NCBI GenBank assembly: GCA_030152105.1
Contig: JASLIH010000535.1
Coordinates: 1-12,554 of the forward strand
Direction of reading: 5' to 3'
Length of the DNA: 12,554 nucleotides
Source of the DNA: Actinomycetes bacterium
Lineage (GTDB): Bacteria; Actinomycetota; CALGFH01
Shown here: one piece after another, positions 5,700 through 12,554 of the stretch
How positions within the stretch are numbered: position 1 is the first letter of the stretch
Layout: every line of letters begins with the position of its first letter
Made by a program: the position numbers and the translations under genes
Notes under the pieces: model-generated
What the model saw: only the letters and a program-made list of their open reading frames with translations
Database searches by the model: none
Told to the model about the DNA's origin: nothing

Positions 5700-7979
5700 A
5701 TGAGCCCAGTACGGCTGCTGGCGCAGGAGGCAAGCGCCGACGTCGAGTTCGGCTCCGGGGAGCACCTTGCCCTGTTCGCCATCATGGCGGTCTGCCTGCT
5801 GGCCCTGCTGGTCGCGTTCATCCTGGTCAGGCAGGTGCTGGCCGCCGACCAGGGCACCGACAAGATGCGCGAGATCGCCCGCGCCATTCAGGAGGGCAGC
5901 CGCGCCTACCTGAGCCGGCAGTTCCGCACCGTGGCCGTGTTCGTCGCCCTCCTCTTCTTCCTCCTGCTGCTGCTGGAGGCCGACACGGGCGCGGTGCGGA
6001 TCGGCCGCTCGGCCGCCTTCCTGGTCGGGGCTGTCTTCTCCGCCCTGGCCGGCTACACCGGCATGAACCTGGCCGTCCGGGCCAACGTGCGGGTCGCGGC
6101 CGCGGCCGACCAGGGTGGGCTGCTCAAGGCCATGCCGATCGCCTTCCGGGCCGGCGGGGTGGCCGGCATGTTCGTGGTCGGGCTGGGCCTGCTCGGCGCC
6201 GCCGGGGTGGTCCTGGTCTACCAGGGCGACGCCGCCAGTGTGCTGTTCGGGTTCGGCTTCGGGGCGGCCCTGCTGGCCATGTTCATGCGGGTCGGCGGGG
6301 GCATCTTCACCAAGGCGGCCGACGTCGGGGCCGACCTGGTCGGCAAGGTCGAGCAGTCGATCCCCGAGGACGACCCTCGCAACGCGGCCACCATCGCCGA
6401 CAACGTGGGTGACAACGTCGGCGACTGCGCCGGCATGGCCGCCGACCTGTTCGAGTCCTTCGAGGTGACGCTGGTCGCGGCCATCGTGCTCGGCCTGGCC
6501 GCCTTCCCCGACCGGCCCGAGGTCGGGCTGCTGTTCCCCCTGGTCGTGCAGGCCATCGGGATCGTCTCCTCGATCGCCGGGATCTACCTGGTCCGGCCGC
6601 GCTCGGAGACCGAGAGCGGCATGCGCACCATCAACCGTGGGTTCTTCGCCTCGGCCGGCATCTCGCTGGTGCTGGTCGCGATCGCCTCGATCGTCTACGT
6701 CAAGGACTGGCGGCCGGTGGCCGCGGTCGCTCTCGGGCTCGCCCTCTCCACGGTGATCCAGCTGATGACCTCCTACTACACGGCCACCGAGTACAAGCCG
6801 GTGCAGGAGATCGCCGAGGCGTCGGAGACCGGGCCGGCGACCACCATCCTGGCCGGGTTCTCCACCGGCCTGGAGGCGTCGGTCTATGCCATCCTGGCCG
6901 TCGCCGGGGCGATCGTCGGGGCGGTGATCATCGGCAGCGGCGAGGGCCTCGACTTCCAGCTCTACATGATCTCCCTGGCCGGCATGGGCATGCTCACCAC
7001 TGTTGGCGTGGTCGTCTCCATGGACACCTTCGGGCCGATCAGCGACAACGCCCAGGGCATCGCCGAGATGTCCGGCGACATCGGGCCTCGGGGGGCCGAG
7101 GTGCTGACCTCCCTGGACGCGGTCGGCAACACCACCAAGGCGATCACCAAGGGCGTGGCCATCGCCACCGCCGTGCTGGCCGCGACCAGCCTGTTCGGCT
7201 CGTTCCGCCAGGCCCTGCTCGTCGCCGGCGTGCCTCTCGAGAACGTCGACATCCCGATCGAGCAGCCCAGCGTCCTGGTCGGCCTGCTGATCGGCGGGTC
7301 GGTGGCGTTCATGTTCTCGGCCCAGGCGATCCGGGCCGTGGGCCGGGCCGCGGGCCGGGTGGTGTTCGAGGTCCGTAAGCAGTTCCGCGAGCACCCCGGG
7401 ATCATGACCTACGACGAGCGCCCCGACTACGGCGCCGTGGTCGACATCTGCACCAAGGACTCGCTTCGCGAGCTGCTGACCCCGGGGCTGCTGGCAGTGC
7501 TGGCCCCGATCGCCACCGGCTTCCTGTTCGAGTCGGCCGCCCTCGGCGCCTACCTGGCCGGCGCCATCCTCACCGGTCAGCTGCTGGCCGTCATGCTGTC
7601 GGTGTCGGGGGGCGCCTGGGACAACGCCAAGAAGTACGTCGAGGACGGCCACCACGGCGGCAAGAACTCCGAGCCCCACAAGGCGACCGTGATCGGCGAC
7701 ACCGTCGGCGACCCGTTCAAGGACACCGCCGGCCCGGCCCTGAACCCCCTGATCAAGGTGATGAACCTGGTCGCGGTGCTGATCGCCCCGACCGTTGTCG
7801 CCCTCTCCGACGACGACCTGCTGCGGTTCGGGATCGCCCTTGTGGCCGTGGCCGTGCTCGCATGGGCGCTGTGGCGCTCCAGCCGCATGGGCGGGGTCAC
7901 CATGGGCACGCCGCCCGACGAGCCACCCCTGCCCAACCAGCCGAACTCCCACCCGAAAACCTCGACACCGTCCTCCTGA
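5700..7979 (+). CDS. hppA: Membrane-bound proton-translocating pyrophosphatase (K+-independent type)
   Basis: This 759-residue integral membrane protein hydrolyses pyrophosphate and pumps protons across the membrane. Many hydrophobic segments fit the 16-helix family fold. The pyrophosphate-site motifs are intact: [11 protein letters not shown] (208-218), [20 protein letters not shown] (234-253), and [16 protein letters not shown] (667-682). In [13 protein letters not shown] (473-485) K480 occupies the position whose Lys marks K+-independent enzymes (Ala in K+-dependent ones), which also argues for H+ rather than Na+ transport. The ATG at 5700 has GGAGGT (5691-5696) four bases ahead. Residues 735-759 are a Pro/Asn-rich cytoplasmic-looking tail. 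It would recycle pyrophosphate released by nucleic-acid synthesis. Upstream lie a good promoter, a structured leader and a perfect palindrome, so it is probably regulated on its own. Confidence 0.98.
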   Translation: MSPVRLLAQEASADVEFGSGEHLALFAIMAVCLLALLVAFILVRQVLAADQGTDKMREIARAIQEGSRAYLSRQFRTVAVFVALLFFLLLLLEADTGAVRIGRSAAFLVGAVFSALAGYTGMNLAVRANVRVAAAADQGGLLKAMPIAFRAGGVAGMFVVGLGLLGAAGVVLVYQGDAASVLFGFGFGAALLAMFMRVGGGIFTKAADVGADLVGKVEQSIPEDDPRNAATIADNVGDNVGDCAGMAADLFESFEVTLVAAIVLGLAAFPDRPEVGLLFPLVVQAIGIVSSIAGIYLVRPRSETESGMRTINRGFFASAGISLVLVAIASIVYVKDWRPVAAVALGLALSTVIQLMTSYYTATEYKPVQEIAEASETGPATTILAGFSTGLEASVYAILAVAGAIVGAVIIGSGEGLDFQLYMISLAGMGMLTTVGVVVSMDTFGPISDNAQGIAEMSGDIGPRGAEVLTSLDAVGNTTKAITKGVAIATAVLAATSLFGSFRQALLVAGVPLENVDIPIEQPSVLVGLLIGGSVAFMFSAQAIRAVGRAAGRVVFEVRKQFREHPGIMTYDERPDYGAVVDICTKDSLRELLTPGLLAVLAPIATGFLFESAALGAYLAGAILTGQLLAVMLSVSGGAWDNAKKYVEDGHHGGKNSEPHKATVIGDTVGDPFKDTAGPALNPLIKVMNLVAVLIAPTVVALSDDDLLRFGIALVAVAVLAWALWRSSRMGGVTMGTPPDEPPLPNQPNSHPKTSTPSS

Positions 7980-7993
7980 GCGGCCGGCCAAGG

Positions 7994-8010
7994 GGGCCTG
8001 TGGACGGCCC
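7994..8010 (+). terminator. Weak hairpin after hppA
   Basis: GGGCC (7994-7998) and GGCCC (8006-8010) flank a seven-base loop, 14 bases after the hppA stop. No T tract follows and the stem has only five pairs, so termination is uncertain. Confidence 0.25.
7999..8007 (-). promoter_or_regulatory. DnaA-box-like site (CCGTCCACA on minus strand)
   Basis: CCGTCCACA fits the relaxed Streptomyces DnaA-box pattern (two pyrimidines, then G/A/C, then TCCACA). It sits in the loop of the hairpin after hppA and upstream of the topA promoter region. A single degenerate site like this is expected by chance fairly often in GC-rich DNA. Confidence 0.25.
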
Positions 8011-8038
8011 GGTGTACGGTCATCAGGAATACGGGAGG

Positions 8039-8061
8039 CTGTTCCGGCCTTGACAGAACAG
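8039..8061 (+). promoter_or_regulatory. Inverted repeat CTGTTC-N11-GAACAG over the topA -35, operator-like
   Basis: CTGTTC (8039-8044) and GAACAG (8056-8061) are perfect complements and frame the TTGACA hexamer at 8050-8055. A repressor bound here would cover the -35 element. The arms are in the opposite order to the actinobacterial LexA box (GAAC-N4-GTTC), so it is not an SOS box. Confidence 0.45.
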
Positions 8062-8080
8062 GCGGGCGGTCGGCAACACT
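8050..8080 (+). promoter_or_regulatory. Candidate topA-tmk-holB promoter
   Basis: TTGACA (8050-8055) is a perfect -35 hexamer. The -10 is poor: AACACT (8075-8080) at 19 bases is the best I find. Transcription would start near 8087, leaving a leader of about 38 bases before the topA TTG. Confidence 0.4.
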
Positions 8081-8124
8081 ACGCCGTTCCACCCGATCTC
8101 CCCACGATGAACAAAGGATTTCCA

Positions 8125-10365
8125 TTGGCACGCAACCTGGTCGTGGTCGAGTCGCCGGCCAAGGCGAAGACCATCGGCAAGTACCTGGGCAAGGACTACG
8201 ACGTGGTCGCCTCGATGGGCCACGTCCGTGACCTGCCCAAGTCCGACTTTGCCGTGGACATCAACGGCGGCGTCACCGTCACCTACGAGGTGACCCAGAA
8301 GGGCAAGAAGGTCGTCTCCAGCATCCGCAAGGCGGCCAAGTCGGCCGACCTGGTGTTCCTCGCCACCGACCCCGACCGCGAGGGTGAGGCGATCGCCTGG
8401 CACATCGCCGAGGCGGCCAAGCTGACCGCCGCCTCGACCCGGCGGGTCACCTTCACCGAGATCACCGCCGACGCGGTCCGGCGGGCCTTCGCCGACCCCA
8501 GAGACATCGACGACCGCCTGGTCGACGCCCAGCAGGCCCGACGGGTGGTCGACCGGATCGTCGGCTACAAGCTGTCGCCGGTGCTGTGGCGCAAGGTCAG
8601 GGCCGGCCTGTCCGCCGGCCGGGTCCAGTCGGCCGCGCTCAAGATGATCGTCGACCGCGAGCGTGAGATCGACGCCTTCCAGGCCCGCGAGTACTGGAGC
8701 CTTGAGGCCGACCTGGCCACCGACGCCTCCGAGGGCGTCCACGCCCGCTACCCGGTGGGCGAGAAGCAGAAGTTCGTCCTCGGCGACGAGGGCTCGGCCA
8801 CCGCCGCCGCCGAGGCGTCGCGGGCCGCCACCTGGACGGTCGCCCGGGTCGACAAGAGCGAGCGCAAGCGCAGCGCCGCGCCCCCGTTCATCACCTCCAC
8901 CCTGCAGCAGGAGGCCTCCCGCAAGCTCGGCTTCTCCTCCAAGCGGACCATGGCCGTGGCCCAGCAGCTGTACGAGGGGATCGAACTGCCGGGCGAGGGC
9001 TCGGTCGGGCTCATCACCTATATGCGCACCGACTCCCCGGCCCTGTCCTCGGCCGCCCAGGACGACATCGCCGCCCTGGTCGCCGAGCGCTACGGCCGCA
9101 ACTACGTCAAGCGCACCCAGTACAAGGCCAAGGCCAAGCAGGCCCAGGAGGCCCATGAGGGGATCCGGCCGACCGTGGTCGCCCGCACTCCCGAGGCGGT
9201 CGCCGCCCACCTCGACCCGGCCCAGCGCAAGCTGTACGACCTGATCTGGAAGCGGGCCGTCGCCTCCCAGATGGCCCAGGCCCTGTACGACCAGACCAGC
9301 GTCGACATCAAGGCCGGGGAGCTGATCTTCCGGGCCACCGGGTCGGTGCTGCGCTTCGACGGGTTCGTCCGGGTGTACCTGGAGGGCCGCGACGACGACG
9401 TCGAGGAGGAGGCCGGCACCCTCCCCGAGCTGACCGTCGGGCAGGTGCTGCGGCTGGTCGAGCTCACCCCCGAGCAGCACTTCACCGAGCCGCCACCCCG
9501 CTACACCGAGGCCAGCCTGGTCAAGGCGCTGGAGGAGCACGGCATCGGCCGTCCCTCGACCTACTCGCCGACCATCTCGACCCTGATGGACCGCAAGTAC
9601 GTGCGGCTGGACCGCAAGCGGTTCCACCCCGAGGACGTCGGCATCGTGGTCACCGACCTGCTCGCCGACGTCTTCCCCAAGGTCATCGACCTCGGCTTCA
9701 CCGCCGAGATGGAAGAGGACCTGGACCGCATCGCCAGCGGCGCCAAGCCGTGGGAGCCGTTGGTCAAGACCTTCTTCGAGGAGGTCGAGGGCACCATCGC
9801 CGAGCGTCAGGAGAAGGTGTCGCGGCCCGAGGAGGCGACCGACGAGCTCTGTCCCACCTGCGGCGAGGAGACCGGGGCCAAGCTGGTCCGCAAGTGGGGC
9901 CGCTACGGCTGGTTCCTGTCCTGCAGCCGCTATCCGGACTGCAAGTACCGGCGCAACGCCAACCAGTCGGCCGAGCAGGCCGCCGAGCAGGCCGAGCCGG
10001 AGCTGACCGACGTGCCCTGCCCCAAGTGCGGCAAGCCGATGATCAAGCGCAGCGGGCGGTTCGGGCCGTTCCTTGGCTGCTCCGACTACCCCAAGTGCAA
10101 GGGCATCAAGAACCTGGGCGAGCAGTCGTACGGGACCTGCCCCAAGTGCGGGCAGGGCGAGATCGTCTCCAAGCGGACCAAGCGCGGCAAGACCTTCTAC
10201 AGCTGCAACCGCTACCCGGACTGCGACTTCGCCCTCTGGCAGGCGCCGCTGTCCCAGCCCTGCCCGAGCTGCGGCAGCCTGCTCGCCCCTGACAAGGACC
10301 CGAACACCGCCACCTGCGCCAAGTGCGGCACCCAGGTCCGGGTCTCCGAGCTCGTCACCGTCTGA
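8125..10365 (+). CDS. topA: DNA topoisomerase I (type IA) with C-terminal zinc ribbons
   Basis: This enzyme relaxes negative supercoils by single-strand breakage. With the TTG start it has 746 residues. The TOPRIM domain shows [17 protein letters not shown] (6-22, E9) and TDPDREGEA (81-89, with D82, D84, E86). The catalytic tyrosine is Y299 in [10 protein letters not shown]. The C-terminus has four CxxC-type modules: C576/C579/C600/C606, C632/C635/C652/C658, C672/C675/C694/C700 and C713/C716/C731/C734. The first three are Topo_IA zinc ribbons; the last is a shorter ribbon. Streptomyces and mycobacterial TopA, as I recall, lack these cysteines. I chose TTG at 8125 because AAAGGA (8113-8118) lies six bases upstream and the protein then begins [10 protein letters not shown] like relatives; an in-frame ATG at 8107 has no ribosome site. 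tmk follows 13 bases after the stop. Confidence 0.97.
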   Translation: MARNLVVVESPAKAKTIGKYLGKDYDVVASMGHVRDLPKSDFAVDINGGVTVTYEVTQKGKKVVSSIRKAAKSADLVFLATDPDREGEAIAWHIAEAAKLTAASTRRVTFTEITADAVRRAFADPRDIDDRLVDAQQARRVVDRIVGYKLSPVLWRKVRAGLSAGRVQSAALKMIVDREREIDAFQAREYWSLEADLATDASEGVHARYPVGEKQKFVLGDEGSATAAAEASRAATWTVARVDKSERKRSAAPPFITSTLQQEASRKLGFSSKRTMAVAQQLYEGIELPGEGSVGLITYMRTDSPALSSAAQDDIAALVAERYGRNYVKRTQYKAKAKQAQEAHEGIRPTVVARTPEAVAAHLDPAQRKLYDLIWKRAVASQMAQALYDQTSVDIKAGELIFRATGSVLRFDGFVRVYLEGRDDDVEEEAGTLPELTVGQVLRLVELTPEQHFTEPPPRYTEASLVKALEEHGIGRPSTYSPTISTLMDRKYVRLDRKRFHPEDVGIVVTDLLADVFPKVIDLGFTAEMEEDLDRIASGAKPWEPLVKTFFEEVEGTIAERQEKVSRPEEATDELCPTCGEETGAKLVRKWGRYGWFLSCSRYPDCKYRRNANQSAEQAAEQAEPELTDVPCPKCGKPMIKRSGRFGPFLGCSDYPKCKGIKNLGEQSYGTCPKCGQGEIVSKRTKRGKTFYSCNRYPDCDFALWQAPLSQPCPSCGSLLAPDKDPNTATCAKCGTQVRVSELVTV

Positions 10366-10378
10366 CCCGGGGTGTCCG

Positions 10379-11044
10379 ATGGGTGACCCGGGCCGCCTGA
10401 TCGCCTTCGAGGGGGTCGAGGGGTCCGGCAAGTCCACCCAGCTGGAGCTGCTCCGCCGGGTCCTGGAGGGCCGGGGCCGCGAGGTGGTCGTGACCCGCGA
10501 GCCCGGTGGCACCCCGGCGGGGGAGCGGGTCCGGGCGGTGCTGCTCGACCCGGAGGCGGAGCTCCACCCGCGGGCCGAGGCGCTGCTGTTCGCGGCCGCC
10601 CGGGCCGAGCTCGTCGAAGCGGTGATCCGCCCCGCCCTGGAGCGGGGCGCGGTCGTGCTCTGCGACCGCTACCTGGACTCGTCCCTGGCCTACCAGGGCG
10701 CCGGCCGCGGGCTGGGCCAGAGCCCGGTCGAGGAGGTCAACCGGTTCGCCACCGGCGGGCTGCTGCCCGACCTGGTCGTGCTGCTCGACCTCGACCCGGC
10801 GTCCGGCCTGCGCCGCCGCGGCGGCCAGCTGGACCGGATCGAGGCCCAGGACCTCGGCTTCCACCAGCGCGTCCGCCAGGCCTTCCGCGACCTGGCCGCC
10901 GCCGATCCCGAGCGCTTCGCCGTGGTCGCCGCCGCCGCCCCCGTCCCCGAGGTCGCCGCCCGGGTCCAGGCCGCCGCCCTCGCCCTCCTGGAGGGGTCCG
11001 GGGAACCCCACAGGGGTGCCCCGGCGGATCGGGTGCAGGCATGA
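10379..11044 (+). CDS. tmk: Thymidylate kinase (dTMP kinase)
   Basis: The 221-residue enzyme phosphorylates dTMP to dTDP in the cytoplasm for DNA synthesis. The P-loop is FEGVEGSGKST (10-20), TREPGG (39-44) contacts the substrate, and CDRYLDSS (95-102) is the DR(Y/H) signature. RRRGGQLDRIE (145-155) is a basic LID as in the E. coli-type enzymes. All expected motifs are intact. The last 16 residues or so, starting near GSGEPHRGAPADR, extend past the usual end and coincide with a strong DNA hairpin at 10998-11024. The ATG at 10379 follows topA by 13 bases with only a GGGGTG-like ribosome site; overlap with holB at the 3' end (ATGA) suggests coupling. The three genes form one operon for DNA metabolism. 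Confidence 0.96.
   Translation: MGDPGRLIAFEGVEGSGKSTQLELLRRVLEGRGREVVVTREPGGTPAGERVRAVLLDPEAELHPRAEALLFAAARAELVEAVIRPALERGAVVLCDRYLDSSLAYQGAGRGLGQSPVEEVNRFATGGLLPDLVVLLDLDPASGLRRRGGQLDRIEAQDLGFHQRVRQAFRDLAAADPERFAVVAAAAPVPEVAARVQAAALALLEGSGEPHRGAPADRVQA
10998..11024 (+). repeat. Strong hairpin in the 3' end of tmk, just before the holB start
   Basis: CCGGGG (10998-11003) pairs with CCCCGG (11019-11024) and ACCCC (11005-11009) pairs with GGGGT (11013-11017), leaving an ACA loop and one A-G mismatch. The stem ends 16 bases before the holB ATG and could influence its translation or slow RNA polymerase. No T tract follows, so it is not a typical terminator. Confidence 0.6.
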
Positions 11045-12282
11045 GCTCGATCTGGGACATGGTCGTCGGCCACGACGAGGCGGTGGCCATGCTCAAGGAC
11101 GCGGTGGCCGGAGGCCGGGTCACCCACGCCTGGCTGTTCACCGGCCCCCCCGGGATCGGCAAGCTCCACACGGCCAGGGTGTTCGCCGCCGCCCTGAACT
11201 GCCCGGCCGGCGGCGACGGCACCTGCGACACCTGCCGGCGCATCCTCCGAGGCGTCCACCCCGACGTCCACCTGATCGTCCCCGAGGGCGACAACCTCCT
11301 GGTCGAGGACGTCCGCGCCGTCCGCGAGGAGGCCTCCCGCACCCACCACGAGGCCCCGACCGCCGTGTTCATCCTCGACGAGGCCGACAGGATGACCGAG
11401 GCCGCCGCCAACGCCCTCCTCAAGGTCCTCGAGGAGCCACCGCCCGAGGTGGTGTTCGTCCTCGTCGTCCGCAGCGCCGAGGCCCTCGTCGGCACCGTGC
11501 CCTCCCGGGCCCGCACCCTGCCGTTCGTAAGCCTGTCGCTGGCCGAGCTGACCGCCGCCCTCGACGACGACCTCCAGCTCGTCCCCGACCAGACCACCTG
11601 GGCAGCCGCGGCCAGCCACGGCCGCCTGGCCAGAGCCAGGTCCCTCCTGACCGACGAGGCCGCCCGAACCCGCCGCTCCACCGTCCTCGACCTCACCGAA
11701 CGCCTGGCCAGCGGCCAGCCCTCCGACGCCCTGACCGCCGCCGCCACCGTGGTCGCCATCGCCGACGAGGTCGCAGCCGCCGCCAGGACCCGCCAGGAAC
11801 GCGAGGTGGCCGAGCTCGAAGAGGCCTTCGGCACCGGCCGAGGCACCGGCGCCCTCCGCAAGCGCCTGGAAACCCGCCACCGCCGCGAGCTCCGCCGAGT
11901 CCGCTTCGACGCCATCCGCGACTCCCTCGCCGACCTCCTCGGCGCCTACCGCGACATCGCCCTCCTGGCGGTCGTCCCCCCGGGCGACGGACTGGGTTCC
12001 AAAGGGGCCCGGGGGTTCGAGGGTCCCCAGGGGGTCGAGGGCGCACGGAGTGCCGGAGAGGCGCCCCTGGTCCACCCAGACAAGGCCGGCACGCTCACCC
12101 GCCTAGCCGCCAGGATCGACCCGGCCACCGCCCTACGCGCCGCCAGCGCGATCGAGGAGGCCGACCGCCGCCTGGCCATCGGCGCCGCCCCCCTCCTCAC
12201 CCTCGAGGCCGCATTCCTCTCAGTCCAGGCCGCCCTCCGCGGACCCGCCATCCCCATCAACCGCCTCGCCATCCGCCGCTGA
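11041..12282 (+). CDS. holB: DNA polymerase III delta prime subunit (clamp loader)
   Basis: This 413-residue AAA+ protein belongs to the clamp loader that places the beta clamp on DNA. It has a P-loop-like GPPGIGKLHTA (35-45), Walker B ILDEADRM (111-118), ALLKVLEEPP (125-134) and the SRC-type arginine motif as SRA (155-157, R156). The P-loop Ser/Thr is L42, consistent with delta prime not hydrolysing ATP. The zinc module reads C54, C62, C65; the fourth Cys position appears to be D59. GVHPDV (71-76) is the usual motif after the zinc module. A Gly-rich stretch at about 312-342 looks like a lineage-specific loop and is encoded by imperfect GC-rich repeats. The ATG overlaps the tmk stop (ATGA). 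DnaX is the main alternative, but the length and eroded P-loop favour delta prime. Confidence 0.93.
   Translation: MSSIWDMVVGHDEAVAMLKDAVAGGRVTHAWLFTGPPGIGKLHTARVFAAALNCPAGGDGTCDTCRRILRGVHPDVHLIVPEGDNLLVEDVRAVREEASRTHHEAPTAVFILDEADRMTEAAANALLKVLEEPPPEVVFVLVVRSAEALVGTVPSRARTLPFVSLSLAELTAALDDDLQLVPDQTTWAAAASHGRLARARSLLTDEAARTRRSTVLDLTERLASGQPSDALTAAATVVAIADEVAAAARTRQEREVAELEEAFGTGRGTGALRKRLETRHRRELRRVRFDAIRDSLADLLGAYRDIALLAVVPPGDGLGSKGARGFEGPQGVEGARSAGEAPLVHPDKAGTLTRLAARIDPATALRAASAIEEADRRLAIGAAPLLTLEAAFLSVQAALRGPAIPINRLAIRR
12011..12041 (+). repeat. Imperfect tandem repeat inside holB
   Basis: GGGGGTTCGAGGG (12011-12023) recurs as GGGGGTCGAGGG (12030-12041) with one base missing. The copies encode the Gly-rich loop of the protein. 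The lengths differ from a codon-periodic repeat, so the DNA rather than the peptide is repeated. Confidence 0.5.
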
Positions 12283-12349
12283 GCACCAGTTCGCCTCAAT
12301 GGCGTAAGACCCTCCAGGCACGGACCCTTCCTGCCCGGCCCGACGGACC

Positions 12350-12372
12350 CGCCGGCATCGGCACCGCCGGCG
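12350..12372 (+). terminator. Weak hairpin after holB
   Basis: Seven-base arms CGCCGGC (12350-12356) and GCCGGCG (12366-12372) enclose a nine-base loop, 68 bases after the holB stop. There is no T tract. Position between the operon and the tRNA promoter makes a terminator role possible. The remaining gap (12283-12496) shows no credible gene. Confidence 0.3.
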
Positions 12373-12430
12373 CCCTCGCCAGGCCTCTCCTCGTCCACCA
12401 CACCGGCCACCCACCCTGCCCCGATCACCC

Positions 12431-12459
12431 TGGCCCACCCCAACGCCCTTCGGTACACT
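12431..12459 (+). promoter_or_regulatory. Promoter of the tRNA-Thr gene
   Basis: TACACT (12454-12459) is a good actinobacterial -10. TGGCCC (12431-12436) lies 17 bases upstream and matches the -35 consensus at three positions. Transcription would start near 12466, about 30 bases before the tRNA. Confidence 0.55.
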
Positions 12460-12496
12460 CCGCCTTCGCGCCGACCAGTTTCGGCCGCCCGCCCCA

Positions 12497-12554
12497 GCCC
12501 GAGTGGCGCAGTGGTAGCGCATCCGACTCGTAATCGGAAGGTCGTCGGTTCGAA
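12497..12554 (+). tRNA. trnT: tRNA-Thr, anticodon CGT, 3' part outside window
   Basis: The 5' acceptor strand is GCCCGAG (12497-12503). The D stem is GCGC/GCGC (12506-12509, 12517-12520) with GTGGTA in the loop. The anticodon stem TCCGA/TCGGA (12522-12526, 12534-12538) holds the loop CTCGTAA, so the anticodon is CGT and reads the threonine codon ACG. The T arm begins GTCGG and TTCGAA before the window stops. All visible stems pair. The missing acceptor 3' strand and CCA end cannot be checked. Confidence 0.95.

Noticed and set aside
5638..5700. Known riboswitch in the hppA leader
   Set aside because: None of the conserved cores I know (cobalamin, TPP, SAM, glycine, cyclic di-AMP ydaO) is recognisable by eye; it is listed only as an unclassified structured leader.
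5427..7991. 854-codon open frame on the minus strand, opposite hppA
   Set aside because: Product is His/Gly/Asp/Gln-rich without domains, a mirror of third-position GC bias in hppA.
8039..8061. LexA/SOS box before topA
   Set aside because: Actinobacterial LexA boxes have GAAC followed by GTTC with a four-base gap; here the order is reversed with an eleven-base gap.
8107..8109. ATG as the topA start
   Set aside because: In frame but without a ribosome site; AAAGGA is placed correctly for the TTG at 8125, and the protein then begins like its relatives.
8023..10512. 829-codon open frame on the minus strand, opposite topA
   Set aside because: Leu/Gly/Asp-rich with no recognisable fold and fully explained by the topA gene on the other strand.
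11016..12533. 505-codon plus-strand frame overlapping holB and the tRNA
   Set aside because: Arg/Pro-rich frame shift of holB that also runs into the tRNA gene; not a real gene.
1..12554. Defence island, prophage, transposon or CRISPR
   Set aside because: No transposase, integrase, recombinase, spacer array or restriction gene is visible; all genes are core functions in a conserved order.

Overview
The window reads as chromosomal core sequence from a very GC-rich actinobacterium (Actinomycetota). The order helicase, BldG-like STAS protein, anti-sigma partner, H+-pyrophosphatase, topA, tmk, holB, tRNA-Thr is the arrangement I recall from the Streptomyces topA/bldG region. The STAS protein is very close to BldG as I remember it. 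The topoisomerase, however, ends in cysteine zinc ribbons, whereas the Streptomyces and Mycobacterium enzymes as I recall them have cysteine-poor tails. That points to a deep-branching or uncultured lineage rather than a classical streptomycete. I see no mobile element, CRISPR array, prophage gene or compositional island, and no gene-free stretch longer than about 220 bases.

Left part (1-4527, all minus strand): two transcription units. The right-hand one is a putative lipoprotein followed by an LCP-family cell-wall glycopolymer transferase, joined by a GTGA start/stop overlap. It ends before a large bipartite inverted repeat at 2883-2932. The left-hand one is a DEAH helicase of the MrfA/YprA type followed by a LOG-like nucleotide-binding protein that runs off the left edge, joined by an ATGA overlap.

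Middle (4528-7979, plus strand): a divergent control region drives the STAS anti-anti-sigma factor and its HATPase-like partner, a partner-switch pair. After a 221-base gap comes hppA, a K+-independent-type proton-pumping pyrophosphatase. Its leader holds a good promoter, several hairpins and a perfect 20-base palindrome lying against the ribosome-binding site.

Right part (7980-12554, plus strand): topA, tmk and holB form a compact DNA-metabolism operon (topoisomerase I, dTMP kinase, clamp-loader delta prime). The tmk and holB genes overlap by ATGA. A tRNA-Thr(CGT) gene with its own promoter begins near the right edge and is cut off in the T loop.

No clearly new multi-gene system is present. 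The best leads are regulatory: the hppA leader, an operator-like repeat over the topA -35 element, perfect or near-perfect DnaA boxes in two intergenic gaps, and an anti-sigma partner whose ATP-binding motifs look eroded.
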